This document shows, piece after piece, positions 43,743 to 51,825 of a DNA stretch of 64,000 nt. Position 1 is the stretch's first letter, and every line of letters begins with the position of its first letter. Both the position numbers and the translations under genes were made by a program. The stretch lies in the NCBI RefSeq assembly GCF_000689255.1, contig NZ_HG964446.1, positions 5,321,784 to 5,385,783 of the forward strand, written 5' to 3'. The notes beneath the pieces were generated by a model. It saw nothing but the letters and a program-made list of their open reading frames with translations, did no database searches and was not told where the DNA came from. Source of the DNA: Mycobacterium triplex. GTDB lineage: Bacteria; Actinomycetota; Actinomycetes; Mycobacteriales; Mycobacteriaceae.

Positions 43743-44657
43743 ATGGGTACCGTGACTATTGCGGTGAGGCCAGGCGGGCCGAGTCGTGAAGAGTTTTCCG
43801 AGCGGCTGCTCAAGGGTTCGGTCAAGAAGTCCTACGAACCGATCGTCGACATCGACTGGGATGCCCCGCTGGACCCGGACAAGTTCTATCTGCCGCCCCG
43901 GCTGGTGTCGCTGTACGGCACGCCGATGTGGGACGAGATGACCCGCGAGCAACAGATCGAGCTGTCCCGCCAGGAATTGGTCAACACGCTGTCGGCCGGA
44001 ATCTGGTTCGAGAACATGCTCAACCAGTCACTGCTGCGCACGATTCTGCACGAGGACCCGACCAGCCGGTCGACGCATTACAAGCTGACCGAGCTGGGCG
44101 ACGAGACCCGGCACATGGTGATGTTCGGCAAGGCCATCGAGCGCATCGGCGCCAAGCCGATACAGCCGCGACGGCTGCACCGCTACATCATCAACACGCT
44201 TCCGCTGATTTTCCAGCGCGGCTCCATGCTGTGGATTGCCGCCCTGATCGGCGAAGAGATTTTCGATTCGCTGCAACGGCAGATGATGGACGACCCCGAA
44301 TTGCAGCCAATCATTCAGCGGCTCATGCGGATTCATGTCACCGAAGAGGCGCGCCACATCCAGTTCGCCCGCGACGGCGCCCGCAAGCGGGCACAGACAA
44401 TGCCGCGGTTCAACAAATTGTTCATGGCCAACTTCAACGGACTCGGCGGGTACTTCTTCCGTTTCCTGTTCAGCAATCCGATCCCTTACGCGCGGGTCGG
44501 GCTGGACCCCAAACGGGCGCGCGCGATCGCGCGCAGCAGCCCGCACCGCCACGAGATGCAGACGGCCGGATTCACCCCGCTCGCAGCGTTTTTGAACGAG
44601 ATAGGCCTGCTGGGGCCGATCGCGCGTCGCGGCTGGAAGCGCACCAACTTTCTGTGA
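43743..44657 (+). CDS. AurF-like diiron oxygenase family protein
   Basis: A 304-residue helical protein of the AurF/p-aminobenzoate N-oxygenase type. Metal-ligand style repeats are present: ELSRQELVNTLSAGIWFENM, ELGDETRHMVMFGKAI (ExxxH), LIGEEIFDS and HVTEEARHIQFARDGARK (EExxH), which would provide a carboxylate-bridged diiron centre. Substrate unknown. The start codon lies in a perfect 7-bp inverted repeat, and a GTG at 43752 is an alternative leaderless start behind TACCAT. It is translationally coupled (GTGA) to a flavoprotein, probably its electron-transfer or pathway partner. Confidence 0.78.
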   Translation: MGTVTIAVRPGGPSREEFSERLLKGSVKKSYEPIVDIDWDAPLDPDKFYLPPRLVSLYGTPMWDEMTREQQIELSRQELVNTLSAGIWFENMLNQSLLRTILHEDPTSRSTHYKLTELGDETRHMVMFGKAIERIGAKPIQPRRLHRYIINTLPLIFQRGSMLWIAALIGEEIFDSLQRQMMDDPELQPIIQRLMRIHVTEEARHIQFARDGARKRAQTMPRFNKLFMANFNGLGGYFFRFLFSNPIPYARVGLDPKRARAIARSSPHRHEMQTAGFTPLAAFLNEIGLLGPIARRGWKRTNFL

Positions 44658-45868
44658 GCCCGACGCAGGTCATCGTCATCGGAGCCCGGGGCCGCGGCGT
44701 CGCAACCGAACTACTGACGGCGGGCATCACCGACATCGTCGTCCTCGATGAATCACCGGTCGTCCACTCGCGCTTCGACGACGAGACCCACACCTGGGAG
44801 TCACGCACCGCCGCCGGCGAGACGTTGCACGGCTCGGCGGTCATCGCCGCCCAGCAGCCGATGCTCGCCGTATGGACACCAGAGCTGGCTGGTCGCAACG
44901 ACTTTCACGGCGCATCGTTTCACGCGGCGCAGTGGGACGCCGATTTCGATCCGACCGGCAAGCACGTCGCGGTCATCGGTACCGACTCCGCCGCCGGTTA
45001 CCACCTGCCACCGCTGACCGCCGCGGCGGCCTCGGTCACCGTCTTCGCGCACCCGCCGCGCCGCATCGTCGCCGAATTGCCACTGCCGCCAACCCGTGTC
45101 AAGCGCTGGCTGCGCCGCCAGGCTCGAGCGGCGCTGGGCCGCCGGCCTTCTCGGCCAGCGCTGGTGACCTCGCCGATCGCCGCCATCACCGCGTCGGGCA
45201 TCCGCACCCGTGACGGTGTCGATCACCGAGCCGACGCGATCATCTACGGCACCGGGTTCAGGATCGCCGACGCGGCTGCCGAGTTGATCGGCACCGGCGG
45301 GGTGTCCGTCAAACAGGCCTGGGTCGACGGCACCGAACCCTTTCTGGGCGTCGCGATGCACGGGTTCCCCAACTACTTCTCGATCACCGGGCCCGATGTC
45401 GATGCGCAAACTCGCTACGTCGTCGAATGTCTCAAGATGATGAAACGCAGCGGCAGCACTCGAATCGAGGTGTTGCGCAGCAGTCAGCAGGTCTTCAACG
45501 AGCGCGCCCATCTGCAAGCCGCTCCGGCATTCCGGGTCGCATCGGCGTTCGACCTGTCGGCCGGTGCTCCCGGCGACGACGAGATCTATGACGGCATCGC
45601 GACACTGACCATCGCCGGCATGTCCCTTCAGGTGCGGGTGCGGCTGGCCGGACGCCTCGACCCGATCGACGGCCGCTACCACTGGCAGGGCACGCTTTTT
45701 GGCTCCCCGGGCCAGCCCCTGCCGGACGACGCGCTCAAGCAGGCCCGAACGGCGACGCTGACGGTGGGCGACCACAGCGCGGCGGCCCGCATTGTCGAAC
45801 AGACGCCCTGGGGCACGCATGCGGTCGCCGGCGTGGGCGCTCCCCCCTATGCGATGACGCAATCCTGA
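44654..45868 (+). CDS. Flavin monooxygenase-like protein with DUF4873 C-terminus
   Basis: A 404-residue protein, positional match of Rv0943c. A Rossmann start TQVIVIGARGRGVATELL and a second nucleotide segment HVAVIGTDSAAG resemble Baeyer-Villiger-type monooxygenases. Both glycine motifs are degenerate and the N-terminal region is shorter than in full BVMOs. The ATG motif IIYGTGFRIADAA is typical of the class. About 95 C-terminal residues (GDDEIYDGIATLTIAGMSLQ) form a DUF4873-like beta domain. It starts GTG overlapping the AurF-like stop. It may be a partner or a catalytically altered monooxygenase. Confidence 0.7.
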   Translation: MSPTQVIVIGARGRGVATELLTAGITDIVVLDESPVVHSRFDDETHTWESRTAAGETLHGSAVIAAQQPMLAVWTPELAGRNDFHGASFHAAQWDADFDPTGKHVAVIGTDSAAGYHLPPLTAAAASVTVFAHPPRRIVAELPLPPTRVKRWLRRQARAALGRRPSRPALVTSPIAAITASGIRTRDGVDHRADAIIYGTGFRIADAAAELIGTGGVSVKQAWVDGTEPFLGVAMHGFPNYFSITGPDVDAQTRYVVECLKMMKRSGSTRIEVLRSSQQVFNERAHLQAAPAFRVASAFDLSAGAPGDDEIYDGIATLTIAGMSLQVRVRLAGRLDPIDGRYHWQGTLFGSPGQPLPDDALKQARTATLTVGDHSAAARIVEQTPWGTHAVAGVGAPPYAMTQS

Positions 45869-45986
45869 ACGGCCCGGAATTCTGTGCGCTGGTGGCATCG
45901 ATGCCACTGAACTAACGTGAGAAGTCTCTGCCGCCGGGGGGCGGTTCCTCATTTGGTTTGCCGGATGGGAATTCGAGGAGCAGGAG

Positions 45987-46058
45987 ATGGAATGCCGGAT
46001 CGATACGTTCGGTTGCTTTCCGACCGGGCTAGGATTCGTGTGCCCTAACCGCAATTAG
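45987..46058 (+). CDS. Possible 23-codon small ORF with strong ribosome site
   Basis: An ATG preceded by GAGGAGCAGGAG opens 23 codons with Cys at positions 3, 10 and 19. The stop TAG lies in the right arm of a hairpin at 46037-46064. It could be a small protein or a leader for the STAS-ATPase gene 79 bp downstream. No homologue is recalled; chance is possible. Confidence 0.3.
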   Translation: MECRIDTFGCFPTGLGFVCPNRN

Positions 46059-46104
46059 GACACGCGCCCCACAAACCGCTGCATCGCGAAGCGCTATAAG
46101 CAGG

Positions 46105-46110
46105 GATAAT
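46105..46110 (+). promoter_or_regulatory. Possible -10 element for the STAS-ATPase gene
   Basis: GATAAT, one mismatch from TATAAT and rare in such GC-rich sequence, lies 26 bp before the GTG. It gives a short leader holding an AAAGGAG ribosome site. No good -35 was seen. Confidence 0.4.
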
Positions 46111-46136
46111 GTCCTAGACGGAAAGGAGTGCCTAGC

Positions 46137-46901
46137 GTGAGTGCGGTAGCCGAGTCGCCGAGTTCGCTGGCCGTTGCGACGCGGACGGACGATTCGATCG
46201 CCGTCCTGACCGTCGGCGGTGTGCTTGACGCCAGCAACTCCGGGGCGCTGCGCGAGAGCATCTCCAAGGCAACGCTGCAAGAGCCGACGGCCGTCATCGT
46301 CAACATCAGCGAGCTCAAGGTGCCCGCGGAGTCGGCATGGTCGGCCTTCATCAGTGCCCATCTAGGGCTCGGCACCAAGACGAAGGTCCCGATTGTGCTG
46401 GTCAGTGCGCACCGCACGACCCGCGAGGCGATCACCCGCAGCGAGGTTTCGCGCTTCATGCCGGTCTACTCGACGGAAAAAGGGGCCATCAAAGCGCTGG
46501 GCAAGCTCACCCGTCAGACCATCCAGCGCGCCGATGCCGAGCTGCCCGCGAACCTGACCAGTCTGCGTGAGTCACGCCGGCTGGTGCGCGAGTGGCTAAC
46601 CGATTGGAAGAAATCCGGGCTCATCCCGGTCGCGCTGGTGGTCGTCAATGTGTTCGTGGAGAACGTGCTCGAGCACACCGGTAGCGTCCCGAAGATGCGG
46701 ATCGAGACCGACGGCGAAACCGCGACGATCGCGGTATCCGACGAGAGCACGGCGGCCGCCGTGCGGCTGCCGTCGCCGGACAAAGGCATCGACGTGTCGG
46801 GGCTGGCGATTGTCGATGCGCTGTCCCGCGCGTGGGGCAGCACGCCGACCCCATCGGGTAAGACGGTGTGGGCCGTTATCGGCCCCGAAAACCAGCTCTA
46901 G
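46137..46901 (+). CDS. STAS domain fused to HATPase_c (anti-sigma-factor-type) protein
   Basis: A 254-residue protein, match to Rv0941c. Residues about 12-105 form a STAS fold like anti-anti-sigma factors (SIAVLTVGGVLDASNSGALR, AVIVNISELKVPAESAWSAF). Residues about 145-254 form an RsbW-like ATPase: an N-box-like VVVNVFVENVLEHTGSVPK, then IAVSDESTAAAVR, then the G-box-like GLAIVDALSRAWGSTPTPSGKTVWAVI pattern. Antagonist and kinase would thus be in one chain. The partner sigma factor is not in the window. GTG at 46137 was chosen because GGAG lies 8 nt upstream; an in-frame GTG at 46128 overlaps that site. Confidence 0.78.
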   Translation: MSAVAESPSSLAVATRTDDSIAVLTVGGVLDASNSGALRESISKATLQEPTAVIVNISELKVPAESAWSAFISAHLGLGTKTKVPIVLVSAHRTTREAITRSEVSRFMPVYSTEKGAIKALGKLTRQTIQRADAELPANLTSLRESRRLVREWLTDWKKSGLIPVALVVVNVFVENVLEHTGSVPKMRIETDGETATIAVSDESTAAAVRLPSPDKGIDVSGLAIVDALSRAWGSTPTPSGKTVWAVIGPENQL

Positions 46902-46945
46902 CCGGGTCGCCTCATCCCGCTGCGGGGGACCCGCTCGCAAGCCAA

Positions 46946-46963
46946 ACTAGAACACGTTCTAGT
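46946..46963. promoter_or_regulatory. KstR-type operator before the second LLM gene
   Basis: The core TAGAACACGTTCTA is identical to the one at 29701 and fits TnnAACnnGTTnnA. Complementarity extends to 8-bp arms (ACTAGAAC with GTTCTAGT). It ends 35 bp before the GTG start. Confidence 0.82.
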
Positions 46964-46998
46964 GTCGTGTGACGGCCCCCACAAGGAAGGCGGATGAC

Positions 46999-47865
46999 GT
47001 GCGGTTCACCTACGCAGAGGCGATGACCGACCACCGGTACTACATCCCGCTGGCCCAAGCCGCCGAGGCGGCCGGGTACCACGCGATGACGATCGCCGAC
47101 AGCATCGCCTACCCCTTCGAGTCCGACTCGAAGTATCCGTACACGCCCGACGGCAACCGCGAATTCCTGGACGGCAAGGAGTTCATCGAAACCTTCGTGC
47201 TGACAGCGGCGTTGGGCGCGGTGACGACGAAGCTGCACTTCAACTTCTTCGTTCTCAAGCTGCCCATCCGGCCGCCCGCGCTGGTGGCCAAGCAGATCGG
47301 ATCGCTGGCCGCGCTGACCAACAACCGGGTGGGCTTCGGGGTCGGCACCAGCCCGTGGCCGGAGGACTACGAACTGCTAGGTGTGCCGTTCGCCCGGCGC
47401 GGCAAGCGCATGGACGAGTGCATCGAAATCATCCAGGGCCTCACCAGCGGTGACTACTTCGAATTCCACGGCGAGTTCTACGACATCCCCAAGACGAAGA
47501 TGACGCCGGCTCCGACCGAGCCGATCCCGGTCCTGATCGGCGGGCACGCCGACGCCGCGCTGCGCCGCGCGGCCCGGCTGGACGGCTGGATGCACGGCGG
47601 CGGCGACCCCGAAGAACTCGACGGGCTGCTCGCCAAGCTCAAGCAATACCGCGAAGAGGCGGGCAAGACCGGGCCGTTCCAGATTCACGTGATCTCGGCC
47701 GATGCCTACACCGTCGACGGCATCAAGCGGCTGGAGGACAAGGGTGTCACCGACGCCATCGTCGGATTCCGCATCCCCTACATCAAGGGCAACGACACCG
47801 AGCCGCTGGAGAGCAAGATCCGCAACCTCGAGATGTTCGCCGAGAACGTCATCGCGAAGGTCTAA
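46999..47865 (+). CDS. LLM-class F420-dependent oxidoreductase, KstR-controlled
   Basis: A 288-residue protein, the same length as Rv0940c. It has the LLM barrel pattern MRFTYAEAMTDHRYYIPLAQ, TIADSIAYPFESDSKYPYTP, FNFFVLKLPIRPPALVAKQI, NNRVGFGVGTSPWPEDYELL and IPVLIGGHADAALRRAARLD. Start chosen at the GTG behind AAGGAAGGCGG; an upstream GTG at 46969 has no such site. Substrate unknown, but the KstR palindrome argues for a sterol-linked role. Convergent with an enoyl-CoA hydratase gene, 4 bp apart. Confidence 0.87.
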   Translation: MRFTYAEAMTDHRYYIPLAQAAEAAGYHAMTIADSIAYPFESDSKYPYTPDGNREFLDGKEFIETFVLTAALGAVTTKLHFNFFVLKLPIRPPALVAKQIGSLAALTNNRVGFGVGTSPWPEDYELLGVPFARRGKRMDECIEIIQGLTSGDYFEFHGEFYDIPKTKMTPAPTEPIPVLIGGHADAALRRAARLDGWMHGGGDPEELDGLLAKLKQYREEAGKTGPFQIHVISADAYTVDGIKRLEDKGVTDAIVGFRIPYIKGNDTEPLESKIRNLEMFAENVIAKV

Positions 47866-47869
47866 CGCC

Positions 47870-48679
47870 TCACAGGGGATCCCACTTGGGCGCCCGCTTC
47901 TCCATGTGCGCCTTGGCGGCCTCGACCGGGTTGTTGGTGAAACCGCTTAGGATCTGAGTGCGATTCTCGATCTCGATCGCGTGCCGCAAACTGGGCGCGT
48001 CCAGCGCCGCGTTGAGGCCAATCTTGGTCTGCCACACGCCGTAAGCGTTGTTCTCGGCGATCTCGCGGGCCTTGCGCACCGCCGCCGGCATCAGGTCGTC
48101 CGGCGCGACCACCTCGTGCACCAGCTTGATCCGGTAGGCCTCGTCGGCGTCGATGATGCGGCCGGTCAGCATCAGCTCGCGCGCCACGCCGGCGCCGACG
48201 ATTTTCGGCAGCAGGTAACTGGTGCCCATGTCCATCGACGAGAAGCCGGCCTTGATGAACACCGAGCCGAACCGGGCCTGTTCGGACGCCACCCGGATAT
48301 CGCTGACCAGCGTGAAGGCCAAGCCACCCCCGACCGCGACACCGTTGACCGCGGCGATCACCGGGATGTCCAGTTCGTAGATCCGGGTGTAGAGGTTGGC
48401 CAGCCGAACCTGGGCGTCGTATTTGACCTTGAACGGCGGAGTGGCCGGACCGGCGGGCTGGGTCCAGGCCTGGCCGGTGCCGCTCAGATCGGCGCCGGCG
48501 CAGAATCCGCGTCCGGCGCCGGTGATGATCGCGACCCGGTATTGGCCGCTGCCGAGCACGTCCAGGGCGGCGTCCACGCCGTCGATCAGCGACCCGTCGA
48601 TCGCGTTGAGACGCTCGGGGCGGTTCAGCGTGATACAGGCGATGTTGTCCTCGAGAGTTTCCAGTTCCACTGCAGGCAT
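47870..48679 (-). CDS. Enoyl-CoA hydratase/isomerase family protein
   Basis: The 269-residue crotonase has [17 protein letters not shown] at the N-terminus. Oxyanion-hole blocks are [14 protein letters not shown] and [20 protein letters not shown]. The second catalytic Glu region reads [20 protein letters not shown], where the usual Glu is replaced by Ser/Met, so hydratase activity is not assured and an isomerase or another crotonase reaction is possible. It is divergent from the methyltransferase. The proximity to a KstR-controlled LLM gene hints at lipid catabolism but no KstR site was found at its own start. Confidence 0.82.
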   Translation of the reverse strand: MPAVELETLEDNIACITLNRPERLNAIDGSLIDGVDAALDVLGSGQYRVAIITGAGRGFCAGADLSGTGQAWTQPAGPATPPFKVKYDAQVRLANLYTRIYELDIPVIAAVNGVAVGGGLAFTLVSDIRVASEQARFGSVFIKAGFSSMDMGTSYLLPKIVGAGVARELMLTGRIIDADEAYRIKLVHEVVAPDDLMPAAVRKAREIAENNAYGVWQTKIGLNAALDAPSLRHAIEIENRTQILSGFTNNPVEAAKAHMEKRAPKWDPL

Positions 48680-48751
48680 ATCGAAACCGTATGCGACGTC
48701 GTTGTTTACCTAGCGGGCATACCGCAATTGACTCGATATCGAAGGAGAGAC

Positions 48752-49813
48752 ATGGCGCGCAGCGAGAGCGACACCTGGGACCTGGCCAACAGTGTGGGGG
48801 CCACCGCCACGCTGGTCGCCGCCGCGCGCGCGGCCGCGACCAACCGGCCGCACCCAGTCATCAGCGATCCGTTCGCCGAACCGCTGGTCCGCGCCGTCGG
48901 TATCGACCTGTTCACCCGGGTGGCCACCGGCGAATTCGAGGGTGACGACGGCGCGCTGGGCATCCCGCGGATGACCGACATGTTCGCCGCCCGCGCCCGG
49001 TTTTACGACGAGTATTTCGCGCAGGTCGCCGACGCCGGCATACGGCAGGTCGTGATCGTTGCGGCCGGGCTGGACAGCCGCGCCTATCGGCTTTCCTGGC
49101 CGGCCGGGACGACCGTCTACGAAATCGACCAGCCGGAGGTGATCGAGTTCAAGACCACGACGCTGTCGAAGATCGGGGCGAAGCCCACCACCGAACGCCG
49201 CACCGTCGGTATCGACCTTCGCGAGGATTGGCCGGCCGCGCTGCAAGCCGCCGGTTTCGACGTTGCCCAGCCCACCGCGTGGCTCGCCGAGGGAGTACTG
49301 ATCGGATTCCTGCCGCCGCAGGCCGAGGTTCGGCTGCTGGACAACGTTATTGCGCTGAGCGCCCAAGGCAGCCGCCTGGCCGCCGATCATGGTTCGGTCA
49401 TCGGATCTTCGGAGGACTCCCTGGAACAGGCCCAGAAGATCACGGACAGCCTGGCGCGGCATGGATTCGAGTTGGATTACGCCGAGTTGATCTATCCCGG
49501 GGAACACACCGATGTCGCCGCACATCTGCGCGACCGCGGGTGGGACGTGATCCGGTACCGGCTGCACGACCTCTTGACCGCCGCCGGGCTGCCGGAACTG
49601 GAGACGGCCGATGAGACGGGCCCCGCGACCAACGTCGGCTTCGCAACCGCTGTGCTTTGGTCTCTACACCGGCTACTGCGGTTCTGGTTCGAAAAGGGAA
49701 CCGACCTATCGGGTTACTCCAAGGCCGACCTCAAACGAGTTCAGGACAAACTCAACAACCGACCCCGACCACCCTCGACCTCGACACACCCGCACAACGC
49801 CTCACCACCCTGA
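48752..49813 (+). CDS. SAM-dependent methyltransferase with IS30-derived C-terminus
   Basis: A 353-codon ORF behind GAAGGAGAG. Residues 1 to about 305 are a mycobacterial leucine-carboxyl-type methyltransferase ([69 protein letters not shown]). From about residue 308 the sequence turns into the end of an IS30-family transposase ([20 protein letters not shown], then KLNNRPR). After a frameshift it reads 15 unrelated residues to a stop. The native C-terminus therefore seems to be replaced. The protein may still fold, since the loss is at the extreme end, but activity is uncertain. Confidence 0.75.
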   Translation: MARSESDTWDLANSVGATATLVAAARAAATNRPHPVISDPFAEPLVRAVGIDLFTRVATGEFEGDDGALGIPRMTDMFAARARFYDEYFAQVADAGIRQVVIVAAGLDSRAYRLSWPAGTTVYEIDQPEVIEFKTTTLSKIGAKPTTERRTVGIDLREDWPAALQAAGFDVAQPTAWLAEGVLIGFLPPQAEVRLLDNVIALSAQGSRLAADHGSVIGSSEDSLEQAQKITDSLARHGFELDYAELIYPGEHTDVAAHLRDRGWDVIRYRLHDLLTAAGLPELETADETGPATNVGFATAVLWSLHRLLRFWFEKGTDLSGYSKADLKRVQDKLNNRPRPPSTSTHPHNASPP

Positions 49814-49860
49814 TCAGCCAAGCCGCTTAAATGTTGCATCCACCACTTGACTTTGAGTCG
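49670..49860 (+). mobile_element. IS30-family transposase 3' remnant
   Basis: Codons at about 49670-49765 encode the IS30-type tail [20 protein letters not shown] and KLNNRPR. A one-frame shift then restores [20 protein letters not shown] with a stop at 49828-49830, the normal end of such transposases. The following TTGCATCCACCACTTGACTT resembles an IS30-type terminal region. No 5' part or second end was found, so it is a decayed scrap. Confidence 0.7.
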
Positions 49861-49890
49861 GGAAATGTGTTGCCAGTTACAGTTTCGCGG

Positions 49891-51825
49891 CTACGCCGAG
49901 CGTTTGGCCAGCCACTCGGCCTGCATCACCAGCAACGCCATCGTCTCCAATTGCGGTGTGTCCGAATCGAGTTCGCGATAGCGCTGATAGACGTTGACGA
50001 CCACCCGCTCCGCGTCCAGCCAGGTCGCATACTCGCCGAGGTCGATGGTGTCGGCGGCCTCGGCCCACGACAGTCCCTTGTCATAGGCGGCCTTGGCTTG
50101 CTCGGCAACGTGCACGAGGTAGCCCCGTACCGCGCGGATTCCGTCCGGATCGGTCACCGGGCCATGCCCCGGCACCACCGTCGGCGTGTCCAGGGCGATC
50201 ATCGCGTCGCAGGCCGCGACCCAATTGGCGATCGGGCCCGCCCACACGATCGGGGTGCAGCCGATGAACAGCAGATCGCCACCGAACAGGACTCCGGCGT
50301 CGGGCACGTGCACAACCGAGTCGGCGGCGGTATGCGCGGGACCGAGATTCAGCAGCTCGATCCGGCGCCCGCCGACCTCGATGGACAGCTCGCGGTCGAA
50401 CGTCTGGTCGGCGTTGCGTACCCGGATGCCACTGAAGTCGAAGGGCCCGAACCGGTCTCGCGTGTACGGCGTCGCGACCGGGCCGAGATTGGCGGTCTGC
50501 ACCATCGCCAACATTTCGGGTGCCATCCCGTGCTCGATCTCGTCGGCCGTGCCCTGCGCGGCGATGATGCGCACCGACGGGTCGAGCAGTTGGTTGCCGT
50601 GGGTGTGGTCGCCGTTGGAGTGGGTGATCAGCGCGTCGGTGATCGGCGCGCGTTCGGTGAACGGCTGCATGGCGGTGAGCATTTCGCGGGTCAGCGCCAG
50701 GTCGAACAGGGTGTCGACCAGTAGTGAGGCACCGTCGCCGCTGACCAGACCGGCGTTGCTCCAGCCGTAGCCGCCGTCCGGCAATGTCCACGCCCACACC
50801 TGGTCTGCGACCTCGTGCAGCCCGCGGGTGTAGGGCACCCGGGCGGGCGCCCGGTTGACGCGGTTCGGCGCGGGTGCGGCCTCCGGATTGGGCCGGGGCG
50901 CCAGCCGGTGCGGCGGGCTACTGGCCCGCACGGTTTGCCGGGTCTCCCCCAGGCCCTGCACCCGCAGCGTGACGACGTCGCCGTCGCGCAGCCACCCCGG
51001 AAAGGATTCCGGCTCCGTCATGCTGAGGTGCTCGACGAGCGTGCAGGTGGGCACCGTGCCGGAGCCGACGACGTCGCCGGGCGTGAGCTGCACGCCGCGC
51101 GAGACGTAGGAGATGACTTCGCCGAAGCTCCAATCCATCTGGGCCGTCGAGCCCGACCCGATCACGCGATCGTTGACCAACGCGGTCACCTGCAGGTCGA
51201 GCTTGCCGTCACGGCGATACTCCTCGAGCTCGTCGGGCGTCACCAGGTACGGCCCCAGCGTGACTCCGCTGTCCTTGCCCTTGCCCTGCCCGATCGCCAG
51301 TTGGGTTTCCAGCTGCTGCAAGTCGCGCGCCGACCAGTCGTTGAAGATGGTGTAGCCGATGATGGCCTGTTCGGCCTGCTCGACCGTCAGGTCTTTGCCG
51401 CAGGTTCCGATGACCGCGGCGATCTCCAATTCGAAGTCCTGCCACGCGCTGCCGGGAGCCATCGGCGCGTCGTCGTATGGTCCCAGAACAGTTGCCGGAC
51501 AAGCGAAGTAGAACGCCGGGATGCGATACCAGGTATCGCTGAGGACCCGTCCGTTGCCCACGGCGGCCTGACAATTGCGCATATGATCCAGGAAGCACAG
51601 CGAATCCCGGATCGACGGAGGCCGCGGGATCGGCGCCAGCAGCGTCACGTCATCCAGACCTACCGGGTCGAAACGCCGTGCCTGCGCACCGGCTTGACGC
51701 AGCCCCTCGGCGCCGCGCCCGATCAGGTCGAGCAGCGTCACCCCCGGCGGCATCGGGTGGATCGCATCACCGGAGAGCAGCCCGGTCCGCTCGCCGTCGG
51801 CTCCTCGAAAGGTCACCCATTTCAT
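49891..51825 (-). CDS. FAH-family hydrolase/isomerase fused to metallo-beta-lactamase-fold domain
   Basis: A 644-residue fusion, the length recalled for Rv0939. Residues 1 to about 310 are a fumarylacetoacetate-hydrolase fold (SLCFLDHMRNCQAAVGNGRV, DFELEIAAVIGTCGKDLTVE with metal-binding ExE, FNDWSARDLQ, GTVPTCTLVE). After a Pro-rich linker, residues about 350-640 form a metallo-beta-lactamase fold with THSNGDHTHGNQLL, GPAHTAADSVVHVPDAGVLF, GDLLFIG and VPGHGPVTDPDG. The usual HxHxDH reads HSNGDH, so the second His is Asn, as in some subfamilies. Aromatic or sterol ring cleavage products are plausible substrates. The ATG overlaps the ligD stop (ATGA). Confidence 0.82.
   Translation of the reverse strand: MKWVTFRGADGERTGLLSGDAIHPMPPGVTLLDLIGRGAEGLRQAGAQARRFDPVGLDDVTLLAPIPRPPSIRDSLCFLDHMRNCQAAVGNGRVLSDTWYRIPAFYFACPATVLGPYDDAPMAPGSAWQDFELEIAAVIGTCGKDLTVEQAEQAIIGYTIFNDWSARDLQQLETQLAIGQGKGKDSGVTLGPYLVTPDELEEYRRDGKLDLQVTALVNDRVIGSGSTAQMDWSFGEVISYVSRGVQLTPGDVVGSGTVPTCTLVEHLSMTEPESFPGWLRDGDVVTLRVQGLGETRQTVRASSPPHRLAPRPNPEAAPAPNRVNRAPARVPYTRGLHEVADQVWAWTLPDGGYGWSNAGLVSGDGASLLVDTLFDLALTREMLTAMQPFTERAPITDALITHSNGDHTHGNQLLDPSVRIIAAQGTADEIEHGMAPEMLAMVQTANLGPVATPYTRDRFGPFDFSGIRVRNADQTFDRELSIEVGGRRIELLNLGPAHTAADSVVHVPDAGVLFGGDLLFIGCTPIVWAGPIANWVAACDAMIALDTPTVVPGHGPVTDPDGIRAVRGYLVHVAEQAKAAYDKGLSWAEAADTIDLGEYATWLDAERVVVNVYQRYRELDSDTPQLETMALLVMQAEWLAKRSA

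Noticed and set aside
45892-45907. Perfect 16-bp palindrome GTGGCATCGATGCCAC
   Set aside because: Striking, but it lies 24 bp after a stop with no loop to form a useful hairpin; a dimeric operator is possible, yet nothing links it to a known regulator.
46146-46963. Further KstR or TetR sites sought at echA, the thiolase-like gene and the AtuA-like operon
   Set aside because: Sequences such as CAACTGTTAG near 32200 and AACCTACCGGGTGGTT near 8992 are only partial palindromes and do not fit TnnAACnnGTTnnA.
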